A stretch of 64,000 bases of DNA, taken from positions 1,037,501 to 1,101,500 of the forward strand of contig NC_017956.1 of the NCBI RefSeq assembly GCF_000264455.2. Reading direction: 5' to 3'. Positions 7,015 to 17,078 of this stretch are shown piece after piece (positions within the stretch are counted from its first letter, which is position 1; each line of letters opens with the position of its first letter). A program made the translations under genes and the position numbers. The stretch is from Tistrella mobilis KA081020-065 (GTDB lineage: Bacteria > Pseudomonadota > Alphaproteobacteria > Tistrellales > Tistrellaceae). Under the pieces are notes generated by a model, which was given only the letters and a program-made list of their open reading frames with translations, did not search any database and had not been told where the DNA came from.

Positions 7015-8481
7015 TCACACCCCCCGCCGCGTCAACCTGATCGCCGCGATGATGCCGATCAGCCCGACCGGCAGGAAGGCGGCGAAGACCCAGAAGCCGA
7101 CGGTCTCTGCCGTGGCGGGGTCGGGCAGGGCGCCACCATGGGCGCCGCCGAAGCCCGAGAGGTTGGCGGCGATACCGGCGGCGGCGGCGCCGAGCGCATA
7201 GCCCAGGATCTGCATGGTCGGCACGGCCGAGGAGGCGCTTTCACGGACCTCGTCGGGCACGGCGGAGACGATCCGGCGGACCAGGAAGGCCCAGCACATG
7301 CCGAAGCCTGCGCCCTGGGCTGCCGCGAAGGGTGCCACCATCCACAGCTCGCCATGGGGCACGACCACCGCGAAGCCGGCGACGCCCGCCACGATCACCA
7401 GGGCGCCGGCGCGGATCAGCCAGGGCTCCAGCCGGGCGCCGGCGCCTGAGAGGGTGATCGCGGCCAGCGTCCAGGCGACGCTTTCGATCGCGACCAGATA
7501 GCCCGCGGTCAGGGCATCGGCCCCATGCAGCACCACGAACAGGATCGGCCCGTAGACGGTGAAGGGCACGGTTGCGGCCGAGAGGGTCAGCACCATGGCG
7601 AGCCCCATGCCCTGGCGGCGGCGCAGGTCGAGCGCACCCGGCGGCAGCAGGCCCTGGCCCAGCGGCGCCCGGCCGTCCCGGCGGAAGAACAGGGTGAGCA
7701 GGGCAAGGCCGGCCAGGCCCGAGAGGGCAGCGGTCAGGGCGTCGCCGGTGACGCCGGCGGTCGCCACTGCCAGCACCGCCACGATCAGCAGGGCGAGCCG
7801 GCCGGTCGGAACCGCGGCCGAGGGCAGGGCATGGGCTGCGCCCGATGTGGCGGCGGCTTCGGCGGCTGCCGTCACCCGGCGGAGCAGCAGCCCGCCGGCC
7901 ACGGCCACCAGGGCGGCCTGAGCGCCGAAGGCCCAGAAGGCGCCGCGCCAGTGGCCGGCATCGGCGAACAGCCCGCCGACCAGTGGCCCGGCGAGCGCGG
8001 AGGCCCCCCACAGCCCCGACATGATCGCATAGAGCCTGGGCCAGAGCCTGGGTTCGTAAAGCCGCGACACCGAGACATGGGCCAGCGCCACCAGCATGCC
8101 GCCGCCCAGCCCCTGCACCAGCCGGCCGGCAAGCAGCGTGCCCATATCGGGGGCGACGGCGCTGACGACGCAGCCGACCGCGAAGGCGGTGGCCGCCATG
8201 GTGGTGGCCCGGCCCAGCCCGGCCGCGCGGGCGGCAAGCCCGGTGCAGGCCCCGGCCACGATCGACCCCAGCTCGTAGAGCGCCAGCGCCCAGTTCACCC
8301 AGGCGAGCCCGCCGATTTCCGCCGTCACCGCCGGCATGACCGTGGTGGTCAGCAGGCTGTCGGCGGCGTGCAGCCAGATGCCCAGGCACAGCACCATGAA
8401 GGCGCCGAAACGTCCGCCGCGGCGGATCTCGGCCCATTCACTGGCCGGGCGGGGGGTGCGGGCATGGCCTGCGGGGGGCAT
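7015..8481 (-). CDS. MFS transporter, multidrug-type
   Basis: The 488-residue protein has about 12-14 hydrophobic segments. The first follows a short polar N-terminus (about residues 27-50, with WLHAADSLLTTTVMPAVTAEIGG). The LDTTIVNVAL-like start and the GRLVQGLGGGMLVALAHVSVSRLY segment after helix 4 (split here as a motif C-like G-rich run) are typical of drug:H+ antiporters. AAAGGAAG precedes the chosen ATG; a TTG 18 bp upstream is less likely. It diverges from the kinase-like gene over 203 bp of relatively AT-rich DNA. Substrate unknown. Confidence 0.88.
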   Translation of the reverse strand: MPPAGHARTPRPASEWAEIRRGGRFGAFMVLCLGIWLHAADSLLTTTVMPAVTAEIGGLAWVNWALALYELGSIVAGACTGLAARAAGLGRATTMAATAFAVGCVVSAVAPDMGTLLAGRLVQGLGGGMLVALAHVSVSRLYEPRLWPRLYAIMSGLWGASALAGPLVGGLFADAGHWRGAFWAFGAQAALVAVAGGLLLRRVTAAAEAAATSGAAHALPSAAVPTGRLALLIVAVLAVATAGVTGDALTAALSGLAGLALLTLFFRRDGRAPLGQGLLPPGALDLRRRQGMGLAMVLTLSAATVPFTVYGPILFVVLHGADALTAGYLVAIESVAWTLAAITLSGAGARLEPWLIRAGALVIVAGVAGFAVVVPHGELWMVAPFAAAQGAGFGMCWAFLVRRIVSAVPDEVRESASSAVPTMQILGYALGAAAAGIAANLSGFGGAHGGALPDPATAETVGFWVFAAFLPVGLIGIIAAIRLTRRGV

Positions 8482-8684
8482 GGTACTTCCTTTTTCCAAG
8501 TTCTTACTTGTTTTAATTCAGGAGGGCCGGCACGGCAAGGGTGAAAGCCGGGGGCTTCAAGCCCTGCCTGTGGTGCAGGTCGGCCTGTATTTCAAGCATT
8601 CCTCACCGGTGGATATCTCGGCTAATCTTCTTTAAATCAAAAACACACAATAGTCTTGATGCATCTGGAGAAAATCGCCTCCTC

Positions 8685-9851
8685 ATGAAAAAATTGAAGC
8701 TTTATGCCGCGCTCGATCACTTGGGATTGCGCCGGTCTTATGTCGGTAAAATGCTGGCGATCAGCTTTGTCGGCGTCCATGTGCCTCTTATTTGTCTTGT
8801 CATCTATCTCATGCTTGCCGGGGATCTGCCCTGGAACCAGGCGCAGCCGGTGCTGGCGGTGGTGCTGCTGGCGACGCTCGCCGGGACAGGGGCGACGCTC
8901 TGGGCGCTTCATTGTCTGCTCGATCCGGTGCGACTGGCCTCGCGTGCCCTGCATGACTATATGCGCGGCGGTCGGGTTCCCTCGCTGCCGACCGGCCATG
9001 TTGACGAGGCCGGCCGGCTGATGGCCGATGTGCAGGAGGCGGTGACCCGGCTGGCCGCCGCGCTGGATGCCGTCCATGCCGAACGCGGCCGGCTGATCGA
9101 CGAGCGTCAGGCGCATTTCGAAATGCTCTCGCGGATGAGCCACGAGCTGCGCACCCCGCTGAATGCCATTCTGGGTTTCGCCGAGGTGATCCAGGGCGAG
9201 ATGATGGGGCCGGTGGGGGCGCGGGCCTATTCCGATTATGCCGGGCTGATCCACAGCAGCGGCGGCGATCTGCTCCATATGGTCGACGGGCTGCTGAAGA
9301 TGAGCGAGGCCAAGGCCGGCCCGGTCCGCGGCGGTCCTGCCCGCGACGGGTTGGAGCCGGTGGATCTGCATCAGCTGCTGGGCGAGGTCGCCAATCTGCA
9401 GCTGGTCCATGCCGGGCGGCGCGAGGTGGTGGTGACCGTGGTGCCCCAGATGGCGCCGGGGGGAGCCGCTCCGGCACCGGGCCTGGTTATGGAAGACCCG
9501 CGGATCCTGAAACAGCTGCTGATGTTCACCCTGTCGGGCCTGATCGCCGGCACGGAGCGGGGCCGGGAGGTTCGGATCGAACTGCGGCAGGCACCCGGCG
9601 GCCGGCCGGAAGTCGCCGTCTCGGCCCCGGGTGGATTTACCGGCCACGATCTGCCCCGGTCGATTGCCCCTGCCATTACCGGCGATCTGCCGCCCGAGAT
9701 GGCCGGCGCCGATGATTTCGGCCACGTCTCGGTCCAGGGCTTCACCCTGGCGGTCGCCCATGCCATCGCGGTGGCGGAGCGGATCGGCATGACCATCGCG
9801 CCGGGCAGCCATGGTCGACGGGTCGCCTTGGATTTTGCGCCGGCGGCCTGA
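8685..9851 (+). CDS. Membrane histidine-kinase-like protein with degenerate ATPase domain
   Basis: The 388-residue protein has two membrane segments (about residues 23-45 and 54-76), a short linker and a clear HisKA domain with phospho-acceptor His153 in SRMSHELRTPLNAILGFAEV. The C-terminal part should be a HATPase domain, but the N box is replaced by LKQLLMFTLSGLIAGT and the DxGxG box by SAPGGFTGHD. ATP binding may therefore be lost. It may act as a phosphotransfer or dimer partner rather than a kinase. No response regulator is adjacent. The ATG at 8685 was chosen because the upstream frame is not membrane-like. Confidence 0.82.
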   Translation: MKKLKLYAALDHLGLRRSYVGKMLAISFVGVHVPLICLVIYLMLAGDLPWNQAQPVLAVVLLATLAGTGATLWALHCLLDPVRLASRALHDYMRGGRVPSLPTGHVDEAGRLMADVQEAVTRLAAALDAVHAERGRLIDERQAHFEMLSRMSHELRTPLNAILGFAEVIQGEMMGPVGARAYSDYAGLIHSSGGDLLHMVDGLLKMSEAKAGPVRGGPARDGLEPVDLHQLLGEVANLQLVHAGRREVVVTVVPQMAPGGAAPAPGLVMEDPRILKQLLMFTLSGLIAGTERGREVRIELRQAPGGRPEVAVSAPGGFTGHDLPRSIAPAITGDLPPEMAGADDFGHVSVQGFTLAVAHAIAVAERIGMTIAPGSHGRRVALDFAPAA

Positions 9852-9863
9852 GATGTGGCCAGA

Positions 9864-11126
9864 TCAGATCCGGAACCGGTCGAGCGTCAACCCCTCGGTC
9901 GAAATCTCGGGCGTGCGGCCCGAGACCAGATCGGCGACCAGGCGGCCCGATCCGGCGGCCATCGTCCAGCCCAGCGTGCCATGGCCGGTGTTGAGGAACA
10001 GGTTGCGGAAGCGGGTCGGGCCGATCACCGGCACGCCGTCGGGGCTGGCCGGCCTGAGCCCGCACCAGTAGTCCGGCACCGCGTCGCGCGCAATCTCAGG
10101 GAACACCGCCTGCACGCCCTTCAGGATCGCCTGCGAGCGTACCCGGTTGAGGCTGAGATCATAGCCGGCAAGCTCTGCCGTGCCGGCGGCGCGCAGCCGG
10201 TCGCCCAGCCGGGTGAAGACGATCCGGCGGGCATCGTCGGTCAGGCTGCCCTGGGGCGCGTCGTTGCGGCCGGCGACGTTCAGCGTGACCGAATAGCCCT
10301 TCAGCGGATAGACCGGCAGGCGGATGCCGATCCGGCGCAGCAGCAGCGGCGTGAAACTGCCCATGGCGGCGACCAGGGCATCGGCCTCGATCCGCGTGCC
10401 CATGTCGAGCCGCACGGCGGTGACCCGGTCGCCGCTGGTTTCCAGGGCCTCGACACTCCGGCCATAGAGCAGGCGGCCGCCTTTGGCCGCGACCCTCTCG
10501 GCCAGGTTTGCGGTGAACAGCCGGGCATCGCCCTGCTCGTCGATCGGGCTCAACACGCCGCCGGCCAGCCGGGTCTGCACCGGTGCCAGGGCGGGTTCAT
10601 GGGCGACGCACTCGGCCGGGCTCATCACCCGGTGGGGGATGCCGAGCGTGCGGTCCAGCTCGGCCGCATGGCGGCCGGCGGCGTCGAAGCCCTTCGGGTC
10701 TTCGAAAACATGCAGGATGCCGCGGCTCGCCTCGTCATACGCGAAGCCTTCGGCGGCGCGGATCGCCTTCATGCCGTCGAGGGAATAGCGGGCCAGCCGC
10801 CAGGCGCGTTCGGTGTTGCGGCGCGCGGCCGCCCGGGTGCAATTGGCCAGGAACCGCAGGCCGAAGCGCCAGAGATCCGGATCGGCGCGCCAGCGGAACA
10901 CCAGCGGCGCATCCTCGCGCAGCAGCCAGCCGGGCAACGATTTCAGCGTGGCGGGGTTGGCCCAGGGCTCGGCATGGCTGGGGCTGATCTGGCCGCCATT
11001 GGCGAAGCTCGTTTCCAGCCCGGGGCCCATCCTGCGGTCTATGACCGTGACCTCGTGCCCCTGATCGGCAAGGTGCCAGGCGGTGGCGATGCCCACCACC
11101 CCGGCGCCCAGAACCACCACCTTCAC
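9864..11126 (-). CDS. dadA: D-amino acid dehydrogenase, FAD-dependent
   Basis: The 420-residue flavoprotein oxidises D-amino acids, typically D-alanine, to keto acids and passes electrons to the respiratory chain. The start is a GTG giving VKVVVLGAGVVGIATAW, the FAD-binding GxGxxG motif, with GGAGGGG 6 bp upstream. Family landmarks are SFANGGQISPSHAEPWANP near residue 45 and the C-terminal FAD contact PDYWCGLRPASPDGVPVIG. It may complement alanine dehydrogenase nearby, but no alanine racemase is seen. Its stop is 12 bp from the stop of the convergent kinase-like gene. Confidence 0.93.
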   Translation of the reverse strand: MKVVVLGAGVVGIATAWHLADQGHEVTVIDRRMGPGLETSFANGGQISPSHAEPWANPATLKSLPGWLLREDAPLVFRWRADPDLWRFGLRFLANCTRAAARRNTERAWRLARYSLDGMKAIRAAEGFAYDEASRGILHVFEDPKGFDAAGRHAAELDRTLGIPHRVMSPAECVAHEPALAPVQTRLAGGVLSPIDEQGDARLFTANLAERVAAKGGRLLYGRSVEALETSGDRVTAVRLDMGTRIEADALVAAMGSFTPLLLRRIGIRLPVYPLKGYSVTLNVAGRNDAPQGSLTDDARRIVFTRLGDRLRAAGTAELAGYDLSLNRVRSQAILKGVQAVFPEIARDAVPDYWCGLRPASPDGVPVIGPTRFRNLFLNTGHGTLGWTMAAGSGRLVADLVSGRTPEISTEGLTLDRFRI

Positions 11127-11287
11127 GAACGCACCCCTCCGATGGCAGCGGATATGCCGGCAGACCTGCGACCGCGCGCCGCCTTGTCCGGCGCAGGCGC
11201 CCCAGGATATAAGCCCCTCTGGCGTTCGGGCCAAGCTTTCCGCCAGGATCGACCCATGATACGGACCTCAACCGGAAGGGAAGACGG

Positions 11288-11689
11288 ATGACGCGGACGA
11301 TCTGGATCATCGGCACGCTGGGCGCGCTGATCGCCGTGGCGGCAGGCGCCTTCGCCACCCACGGGCTGGAACAGGCAGGCGATCTGCACACCGCGCAGAT
11401 CGTGCGCACCGGCGCGCTTTACGGCCTGGTCCATTCCCTGGTGCTGATGCTGCTCGCGGTGCTGCGGCCGCTGGTCGATCGCGGGCTGGTGGCGCTCGAC
11501 GTCCGGTTGCTGATGGCCGCGGCCGGCGCGCTGGCGGCCGGCGCGATCCTGTTTCCCGGCAGCCTGTATCTCTATGCCGCCACCGGCTGGCGGCCGCTGG
11601 TCTTCGTGACGCCGGTGGGCGGCACCGCCTTTCTGATCGGCTGGGTGCTGGCGACGCTGGCGGCGCTGAAGCGGCCCCGGAAGCGCTGA
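11288..11689 (+). CDS. DUF423 small membrane protein (YgdD-like)
   Basis: The 133 residues contain four hydrophobic segments. The opening GTLGALIAVAAGAFATHGLE, followed by a short helix with TGALYGLVHSLVL, is the DUF423 signature. The C-terminus is basic (KRPRKR). It sits in the inner membrane; the function of the family is unknown. It diverges from dadA and stands just before the 32-bp repeat pair. Confidence 0.9.
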   Translation: MTRTIWIIGTLGALIAVAAGAFATHGLEQAGDLHTAQIVRTGALYGLVHSLVLMLLAVLRPLVDRGLVALDVRLLMAAAGALAAGAILFPGSLYLYAATGWRPLVFVTPVGGTAFLIGWVLATLAALKRPRKR

Positions 11690-11691
11690 TC

Positions 11692-11771
11692 CATCGACGC
11701 CGATATATCGATATCGATGTATCGGGCGCGGGGTAACTTCATCGACGTCGATGTATCGATGTCGATGCATC
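11692..11771. repeat. Two 32-bp ATCGAT-rich direct repeats
   Basis: Copy A (11692-11723) and copy B (11740-11771) start 48 bp apart and match at 28 of 32 positions. All four differences are transitions. Each copy begins CATCGACG and contains TATCGAT flanked by further (A/G)TCGATG units, so the sequence is partly palindromic. The pair starts 2 bp after the DUF423 stop and ends 155 bp before the MoxR gene. It could be an operator or a non-coding repeat; no coding potential is evident. Confidence 0.8.
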
Positions 11772-11926
11772 CGATCGACCTTCGGGCGTGCGCCCGTGTG
11801 TGCGATGCAACTTTTGCGCGGTCGAACATCGCTTGAAATTTTGCTTAATGGTTTAATGCCTTGAACCCGTCGGTCGCGATGCTACCCTCTGGCCAGAGAT
11901 GAGGCTTTCACGGGACCAGACGGGCC

Positions 11927-12808
<882 letters not shown>

Positions 12809-12865
12809 GGCCGGGGGCAGAGGGCAGGCATTGGTGCACAGGTCGAGGCGAGAGGGCGGGTCCGG

Positions 12866-14044
12866 ATGCTGATCGATTTCTTCTTCAAGCTTCGCGAGGC
12901 GAAGCTGCCGGTCACGATCAAGGAATATCTGGTCCTGATCGAGGGCATGAAGGCCGGGCTCGCCCAGTTCTCCCCTGAGGAGTTCTACTATCTCGCCCGC
13001 ACCTCGCTGGTGAAGAACGAGAAGCATTTCGACCGCTTCGACCAGGTCTTCGCCGCCTATTACAAGGGCGCCCAGGCGCATTTCGCGGCCATCGAGGGGC
13101 AGATCCCCGAGGAATGGCTGCGCAAGCTGGCCGAAAAGCATCTCACCCCCGAAGAGATGGCCGAGATCGAGGCCCTGGGCGGCTGGGAAAAGCTGATGGA
13201 GACGCTGAAGCAGCGTCTGGAAGAGCAGAAGGGGCGCCATCAGGGCGGCAATAAATGGATCGGCACGGCCGGTACCAGCCCCTTCGGCGCCTATGGCTAC
13301 AACCCGGAAGGCGTGCGCATCGGCCAGGACCGGTCGCGCCACCGCCGGGCGGTGAAGGTCTGGGATCAGCGGGCTTTCAAGAATTACGACGACGATGTCG
13401 AGCTGGGCACGCGCAACATCAAGGTGGCGCTGAAGCGGCTGCGCGCCTTCGTGCGCGAAGGCTCCGATCTGGAACTGGATCTCGACGACACGATCCGCTC
13501 CACGGCGCGCAATGCCGGCTGGCTGGACCTGAAGCTGGTGCCGGAAAAGCGCAACAAGGTGAAGGTGCTGCTGTTCCTGGATGTCGGCGGATCGATGGAC
13601 GATCACGTCAAGATCTGCGAAGAGCTGTTCAGTGCCGCGCGCACCGAGCTGAAGCACCTGGAATATTATTACTTCCACAACTTCATTTACGAGAATGTGT
13701 GGAAGGACAATTATCGCCGCTTCTCGGAACGCACGCCGACCATGGACGTGCTGAACAAGTTCGGCCCCGACTACAAGGTGATCTTCGTCGGCGATGCGAC
13801 CATGAGCGCCTATGAGATCGTGATGCCGGGCGGATCGGTCGAACACTGGAACGAGGAATCGGGCCAGGTCTGGCTGAAGCGCTTCACCGACCATTTCCCG
13901 AAGATGGTCTGGCTGAACCCCGAACCCCAGCAGCGCTGGCGCTATACCGAAAGCGCCAAGATCACCCAGAAGCTGATGGAGGACCGGATGTATCCGCTGA
14001 CCCTGCGCGGCCTGGACGAGGCGTTGCGCTATCTGAGCCGTTGA
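12866..14044 (+). CDS. VWA-domain protein (CoxE-like), MoxR partner
   Basis: This 392-residue protein begins FFFKLREAKLPVTIKEYLVL, typical of the CoxE-like VWA family that partners MoxR ATPases. The C-terminal VWA domain starts near residue 232 with LLFLDVGGSMDDHV. The metal-site motif is DVGGS rather than DxSxS, so the first serine is replaced by glycine; the later D of VGDATMSAYE is present. Residues 85-130 are highly charged and helical. It follows the MoxR gene closely on the same strand. Role inferred: substrate-binding adaptor of the ATPase. Confidence 0.9.
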   Translation: MLIDFFFKLREAKLPVTIKEYLVLIEGMKAGLAQFSPEEFYYLARTSLVKNEKHFDRFDQVFAAYYKGAQAHFAAIEGQIPEEWLRKLAEKHLTPEEMAEIEALGGWEKLMETLKQRLEEQKGRHQGGNKWIGTAGTSPFGAYGYNPEGVRIGQDRSRHRRAVKVWDQRAFKNYDDDVELGTRNIKVALKRLRAFVREGSDLELDLDDTIRSTARNAGWLDLKLVPEKRNKVKVLLFLDVGGSMDDHVKICEELFSAARTELKHLEYYYFHNFIYENVWKDNYRRFSERTPTMDVLNKFGPDYKVIFVGDATMSAYEIVMPGGSVEHWNEESGQVWLKRFTDHFPKMVWLNPEPQQRWRYTESAKITQKLMEDRMYPLTLRGLDEALRYLSR

Positions 14045-14068
14045 TGCGTGCGTCACCGGGCTTGATGG

Positions 14069-14098
14069 TTGCGCTTGAGCGGCTTTCGACGTTATAGT
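14069..14098 (+). promoter_or_regulatory. Probable promoter of the unknown gene at 14237
   Basis: TTGCGC (14069-14074), an 18-bp spacer and TATAGT (14093-14098) lie 24 bp after the VWA gene stop. This would start a transcript near 14105, about 130 nt before the downstream gene. Confidence 0.4.
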
Positions 14099-14236
14099 TG
14101 CGTCCAACGAACTGCGAGAACGACGGTTCGAGAATCGTGCCACGAAAATCAAACGGCCAGGGGCTTCCCAGGCCTGTCGGAACACGCTGCCGGCCTGACC
14201 GGACGGTGGTGTCCGCGTTTTTCGAATGGTGGCACG

Positions 14237-15148
14237 ATGGTGTCTTCTACATCAGACAGGGACCCGATGCGGTTCCTCAGGTCAAGGACGGCACCGTCGG
14301 CGTGGAGCGATCCGCCGACGGTGCCCAGGCATGTGTCCGACGCGACCATCGAACGCCTGAAGGCCGCGGCCATCGCCGGGCCCGAGGCAGGTGGCGGCGG
14401 CCGTTTCGGCATCGGCGGCGCCGCAGCTTCGACCAGTCTTCCCCTTCTCTACACGGCATCAGCCGATCGCGCGTCGGATGTGTCCGATCAGGACGATCCC
14501 TTTCTGGCCGGCCTGCGCGATCTGCGCGCGGCACTTGCAGCCCTGTTTCGCCTGATGGGCATGAGCCCTGCCGAGGCGGCAGGTGTCGCAGACAAGGCCG
14601 TGGCAGGCGAAGACCTCCCCAAGGGGCAGAGCGACCGCGTCCCGGCGACGGGCGGTACGGCAGCGGCCTCGTTCGGGCTTGCGGGCGTCGCTGTCGAGGA
14701 CGGCGCGGCTGCCCGGCTTGGAGAGGCCATGGCCAAGGGTGCCCAGGCACTGCACGGAGAGCTGATCGCCCTGCTGATGCGGCTGGGGCTCGATCCCTCG
14801 GCGGCACGGATCGCAGCCTCGCGGCTGCTTGCCGGCATCGCGGCATCGGGCGGTACCGGCGGCGCCTCTCCGTCGAGCCTGCTTGCGGATATCCGCAGGG
14901 GCGTGCCGCCAGCCGCAGGGGCGGTCGGACTGGCCGTCGGGGTGAAGGATCTCAGCCTCGCCCGGGATGCGACCCATGTGCATCTTCATCTGGGCAGCCT
15001 TGTCCTGCGCGGCTTCCCGCTTGCCTCCGACGGGGTGCGGCTTGTCCGGTCCGACGCCTCGGGCCTGCGTCTTACCGCGGATCTGGTGATACCGACCGGT
15101 GTGCCGCTGGAGGGCGAGGCCGGCGTCATTCGGCCGCAAGTGCGCTGA
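14237..15148 (+). CDS. Hypothetical protein with two similar helical segments
   Basis: The product of about 303 residues is not recognised. Codon choice is G/C-rich at third positions over most of its length, which supports coding. Residues 103-124 (ALFRLMGMSPAEAAGVADKA) resemble 179-200 (LLMRLGLDPSAARIAASRLL), suggesting a duplicated helical hairpin. The C-terminal 60 residues are strand-like with HVHLHLGSLVLRGF. There is no signal peptide or membrane segment. The start is uncertain: ATG 14237 has a poor ribosome-binding site and ATG 14267 is also possible. Its 3' end overlaps the 3' end of convergent macB by 23 bp. Confidence 0.6.
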   Translation: MVSSTSDRDPMRFLRSRTAPSAWSDPPTVPRHVSDATIERLKAAAIAGPEAGGGGRFGIGGAAASTSLPLLYTASADRASDVSDQDDPFLAGLRDLRAALAALFRLMGMSPAEAAGVADKAVAGEDLPKGQSDRVPATGGTAAASFGLAGVAVEDGAAARLGEAMAKGAQALHGELIALLMRLGLDPSAARIAASRLLAGIAASGGTGGASPSSLLADIRRGVPPAAGAVGLAVGVKDLSLARDATHVHLHLGSLVLRGFPLASDGVRLVRSDASGLRLTADLVIPTGVPLEGEAGVIRPQVR

Positions 15149-17078
15149 CCGGGTCCATGCCGGCCGCCTTGCGGGCCGGCAGCCAGCCGAAGATCACACC
15201 GGTCAGAAAGGCGCAGCCGAAGGCTGCGACCGCCGGGCCGGGCCGGATGACGACGTCGAAGCCGTTGCGGGCAAGGATGAGGGCCGCACCGGTGCCCAGT
15301 GCCACGCCGATGATCCCGCCCAGGCCGCAAACCACGACGGCTTCGACGTTGAACTGGGTGAGCACGTCGCGGCGGCGGGCGCCGGTGGCCATGCGGATGC
15401 CGATTTCGCGGGTGCGCTCGGTGACGCCGACCAGCATGATGTTCATGACGCCGATGCCGCCGACCAGCAGGGAAATTGCGGCCACGGCTCCGAGGAGCAT
15501 CGCGAAACTGCGCTGACTTTCCGACAGGGCCTGCTGGGCCGCGGCGCTGTCAGCGATCTGGAAATTCCGGATGCCGTGCCGCGCCATCATCAGACGGTCG
15601 ATATCCGCGGCGGCCGTGGCCATACGATCGGCCTGATCGACCTTCACGGTGACGGAGCTCAGATAAGGTTTGCCGAGGATCCGCAGGAAGCCCGCCGAGA
15701 GCGGAATGAGCGCGAGATCATCGAGATCGTTGCCCCATTGGTCGGCACCGCGGGTGCTCAGGATACCGATGACCTGAAAGGGCATGTTCCGGATCACCAG
15801 CAAGCGCCCGGTGGGATCGGGGGTGTCGGGGAACAGGTTGTGGGCGACCGTCCGGCCCAGCATCACGACCGCACCGTAGTCGGCGACATCTTCGGCAGTG
15901 ATGAAGCGGCCCGTGACCGCCCGCCAATTGCGAACCATTGCGACATCCGGCCAGACACCGTGGACCATGGTGATATAGTCGGTAGCGCCTGCGCGCAGCG
16001 TGGTCCGCAGACTTCGGACCGGCGAGACCGCGGTCAATCCTTCGATGCCCCGTATGGCCTGGACATCTTCGACCGTCAGCGACGTGAGATCGGCGGTGCT
16101 GCGCACGCCGGGCGCGCCCGGCCTGACCGTCAGCAGATTTGTCCCCATCTTCTCCAGTCGGGCGAGGGTTGCCTCTGCGCCACCTTCACCGACCGCAAGC
16201 ATTGCGATCACCGAGGCGACGCCGATCATCACACCAAAGAGGGTGAGCAGGGTGCGGAACGGGTCACGCCACAGCGACCTTAATGCCGTGCGGGCAGCCG
16301 CAATCGACATGTCCAGATGGCGGCGTCCTGGCTGCGGTGGCGGGGACGCAGATGTTCCGGTGCGTATGTGGTCTGGCGGGTTTTCCGGGCACCGCGTCTC
16401 GTGGCGGGCTATCCGTCCGTCGGCCATGTGGATCAGCCGCCGGGCTCTCGCGGCCACCTGCGGATCATGCGTCACGATGATGATCGTCCGACCTTCGCGG
16501 TTCAGCTCTTCCAACTGGCGGAGCACGTCCTCGCTGCTGGCGGCATCGAGTGCTCCCGTCGGCTCGTCTGCCAGGATGACCTCGGCATCGTTGATCAAAG
16601 CGCGGGCAATCGAGACACGCTGTTGCTGGCCCCCAGACAGCTCCGCGGGGCGGTGGTAGAGACGATCGCCCAGCCCGAGCCGGGAGAGCAGTTCCGATGC
16701 CCGTGCCCGCCGCCATTCCGCCGGAACCCCGGCATAAAGTGCCGGGAGTTCGGCATTTTCGATGGCAGTCGCATCGGAGAGCAGGTTGTAACGCTGAAAG
16801 ATGAAGCCGAAGAGGCGATTGCGCAGGGCTGCAAGCTCGTCAGGCTCCAGAGTCGCCGTATCCCGCCCGTCGACCAGGCATTGTCCGCTGCTTGGCTGGT
16901 CGAGGCAACCGAGGATGTTCATCAGCGTGCTCTTGCCAGAGCCGGAGACACCTGTGATCGCGATCATCTCGCCGCGATGGATGTCGAGGGAAATGTCGTC
17001 GAGGGCGACGACGCCACCGATGGCGGTAAAGCGCCGCGAGACGCTGCGCAGCCTGAAGAGGGGCGGGGTGGTGGTCAT
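15126..17078 (-). CDS. macB: MacB-type ABC transporter, ATPase fused to permease
   Basis: The 650-residue protein has an N-terminal ABC ATPase (residues 8-235). It shows Walker A GVSGSGKST (43-51), signature LSGGQQQRVSIARAL and Walker B VILADEPTGALD. The first membrane segment follows (about 285-305), then a large periplasmic MacB_PCD domain and three C-terminal segments with GGIGVMNIMLVGVTERTREI. MacB powers export of macrolides, peptides or lipids from the periplasm through an outer-membrane channel. It overlaps macA by 4 bp. No TolC-like gene is in the window. Substrate unknown. Confidence 0.93.
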   Translation of the reverse strand: MTTTPPLFRLRSVSRRFTAIGGVVALDDISLDIHRGEMIAITGVSGSGKSTLMNILGCLDQPSSGQCLVDGRDTATLEPDELAALRNRLFGFIFQRYNLLSDATAIENAELPALYAGVPAEWRRARASELLSRLGLGDRLYHRPAELSGGQQQRVSIARALINDAEVILADEPTGALDAASSEDVLRQLEELNREGRTIIIVTHDPQVAARARRLIHMADGRIARHETRCPENPPDHIRTGTSASPPPQPGRRHLDMSIAAARTALRSLWRDPFRTLLTLFGVMIGVASVIAMLAVGEGGAEATLARLEKMGTNLLTVRPGAPGVRSTADLTSLTVEDVQAIRGIEGLTAVSPVRSLRTTLRAGATDYITMVHGVWPDVAMVRNWRAVTGRFITAEDVADYGAVVMLGRTVAHNLFPDTPDPTGRLLVIRNMPFQVIGILSTRGADQWGNDLDDLALIPLSAGFLRILGKPYLSSVTVKVDQADRMATAAADIDRLMMARHGIRNFQIADSAAAQQALSESQRSFAMLLGAVAAISLLVGGIGVMNIMLVGVTERTREIGIRMATGARRRDVLTQFNVEAVVVCGLGGIIGVALGTGAALILARNGFDVVIRPGPAVAAFGCAFLTGVIFGWLPARKAAGMDPVSALAAE

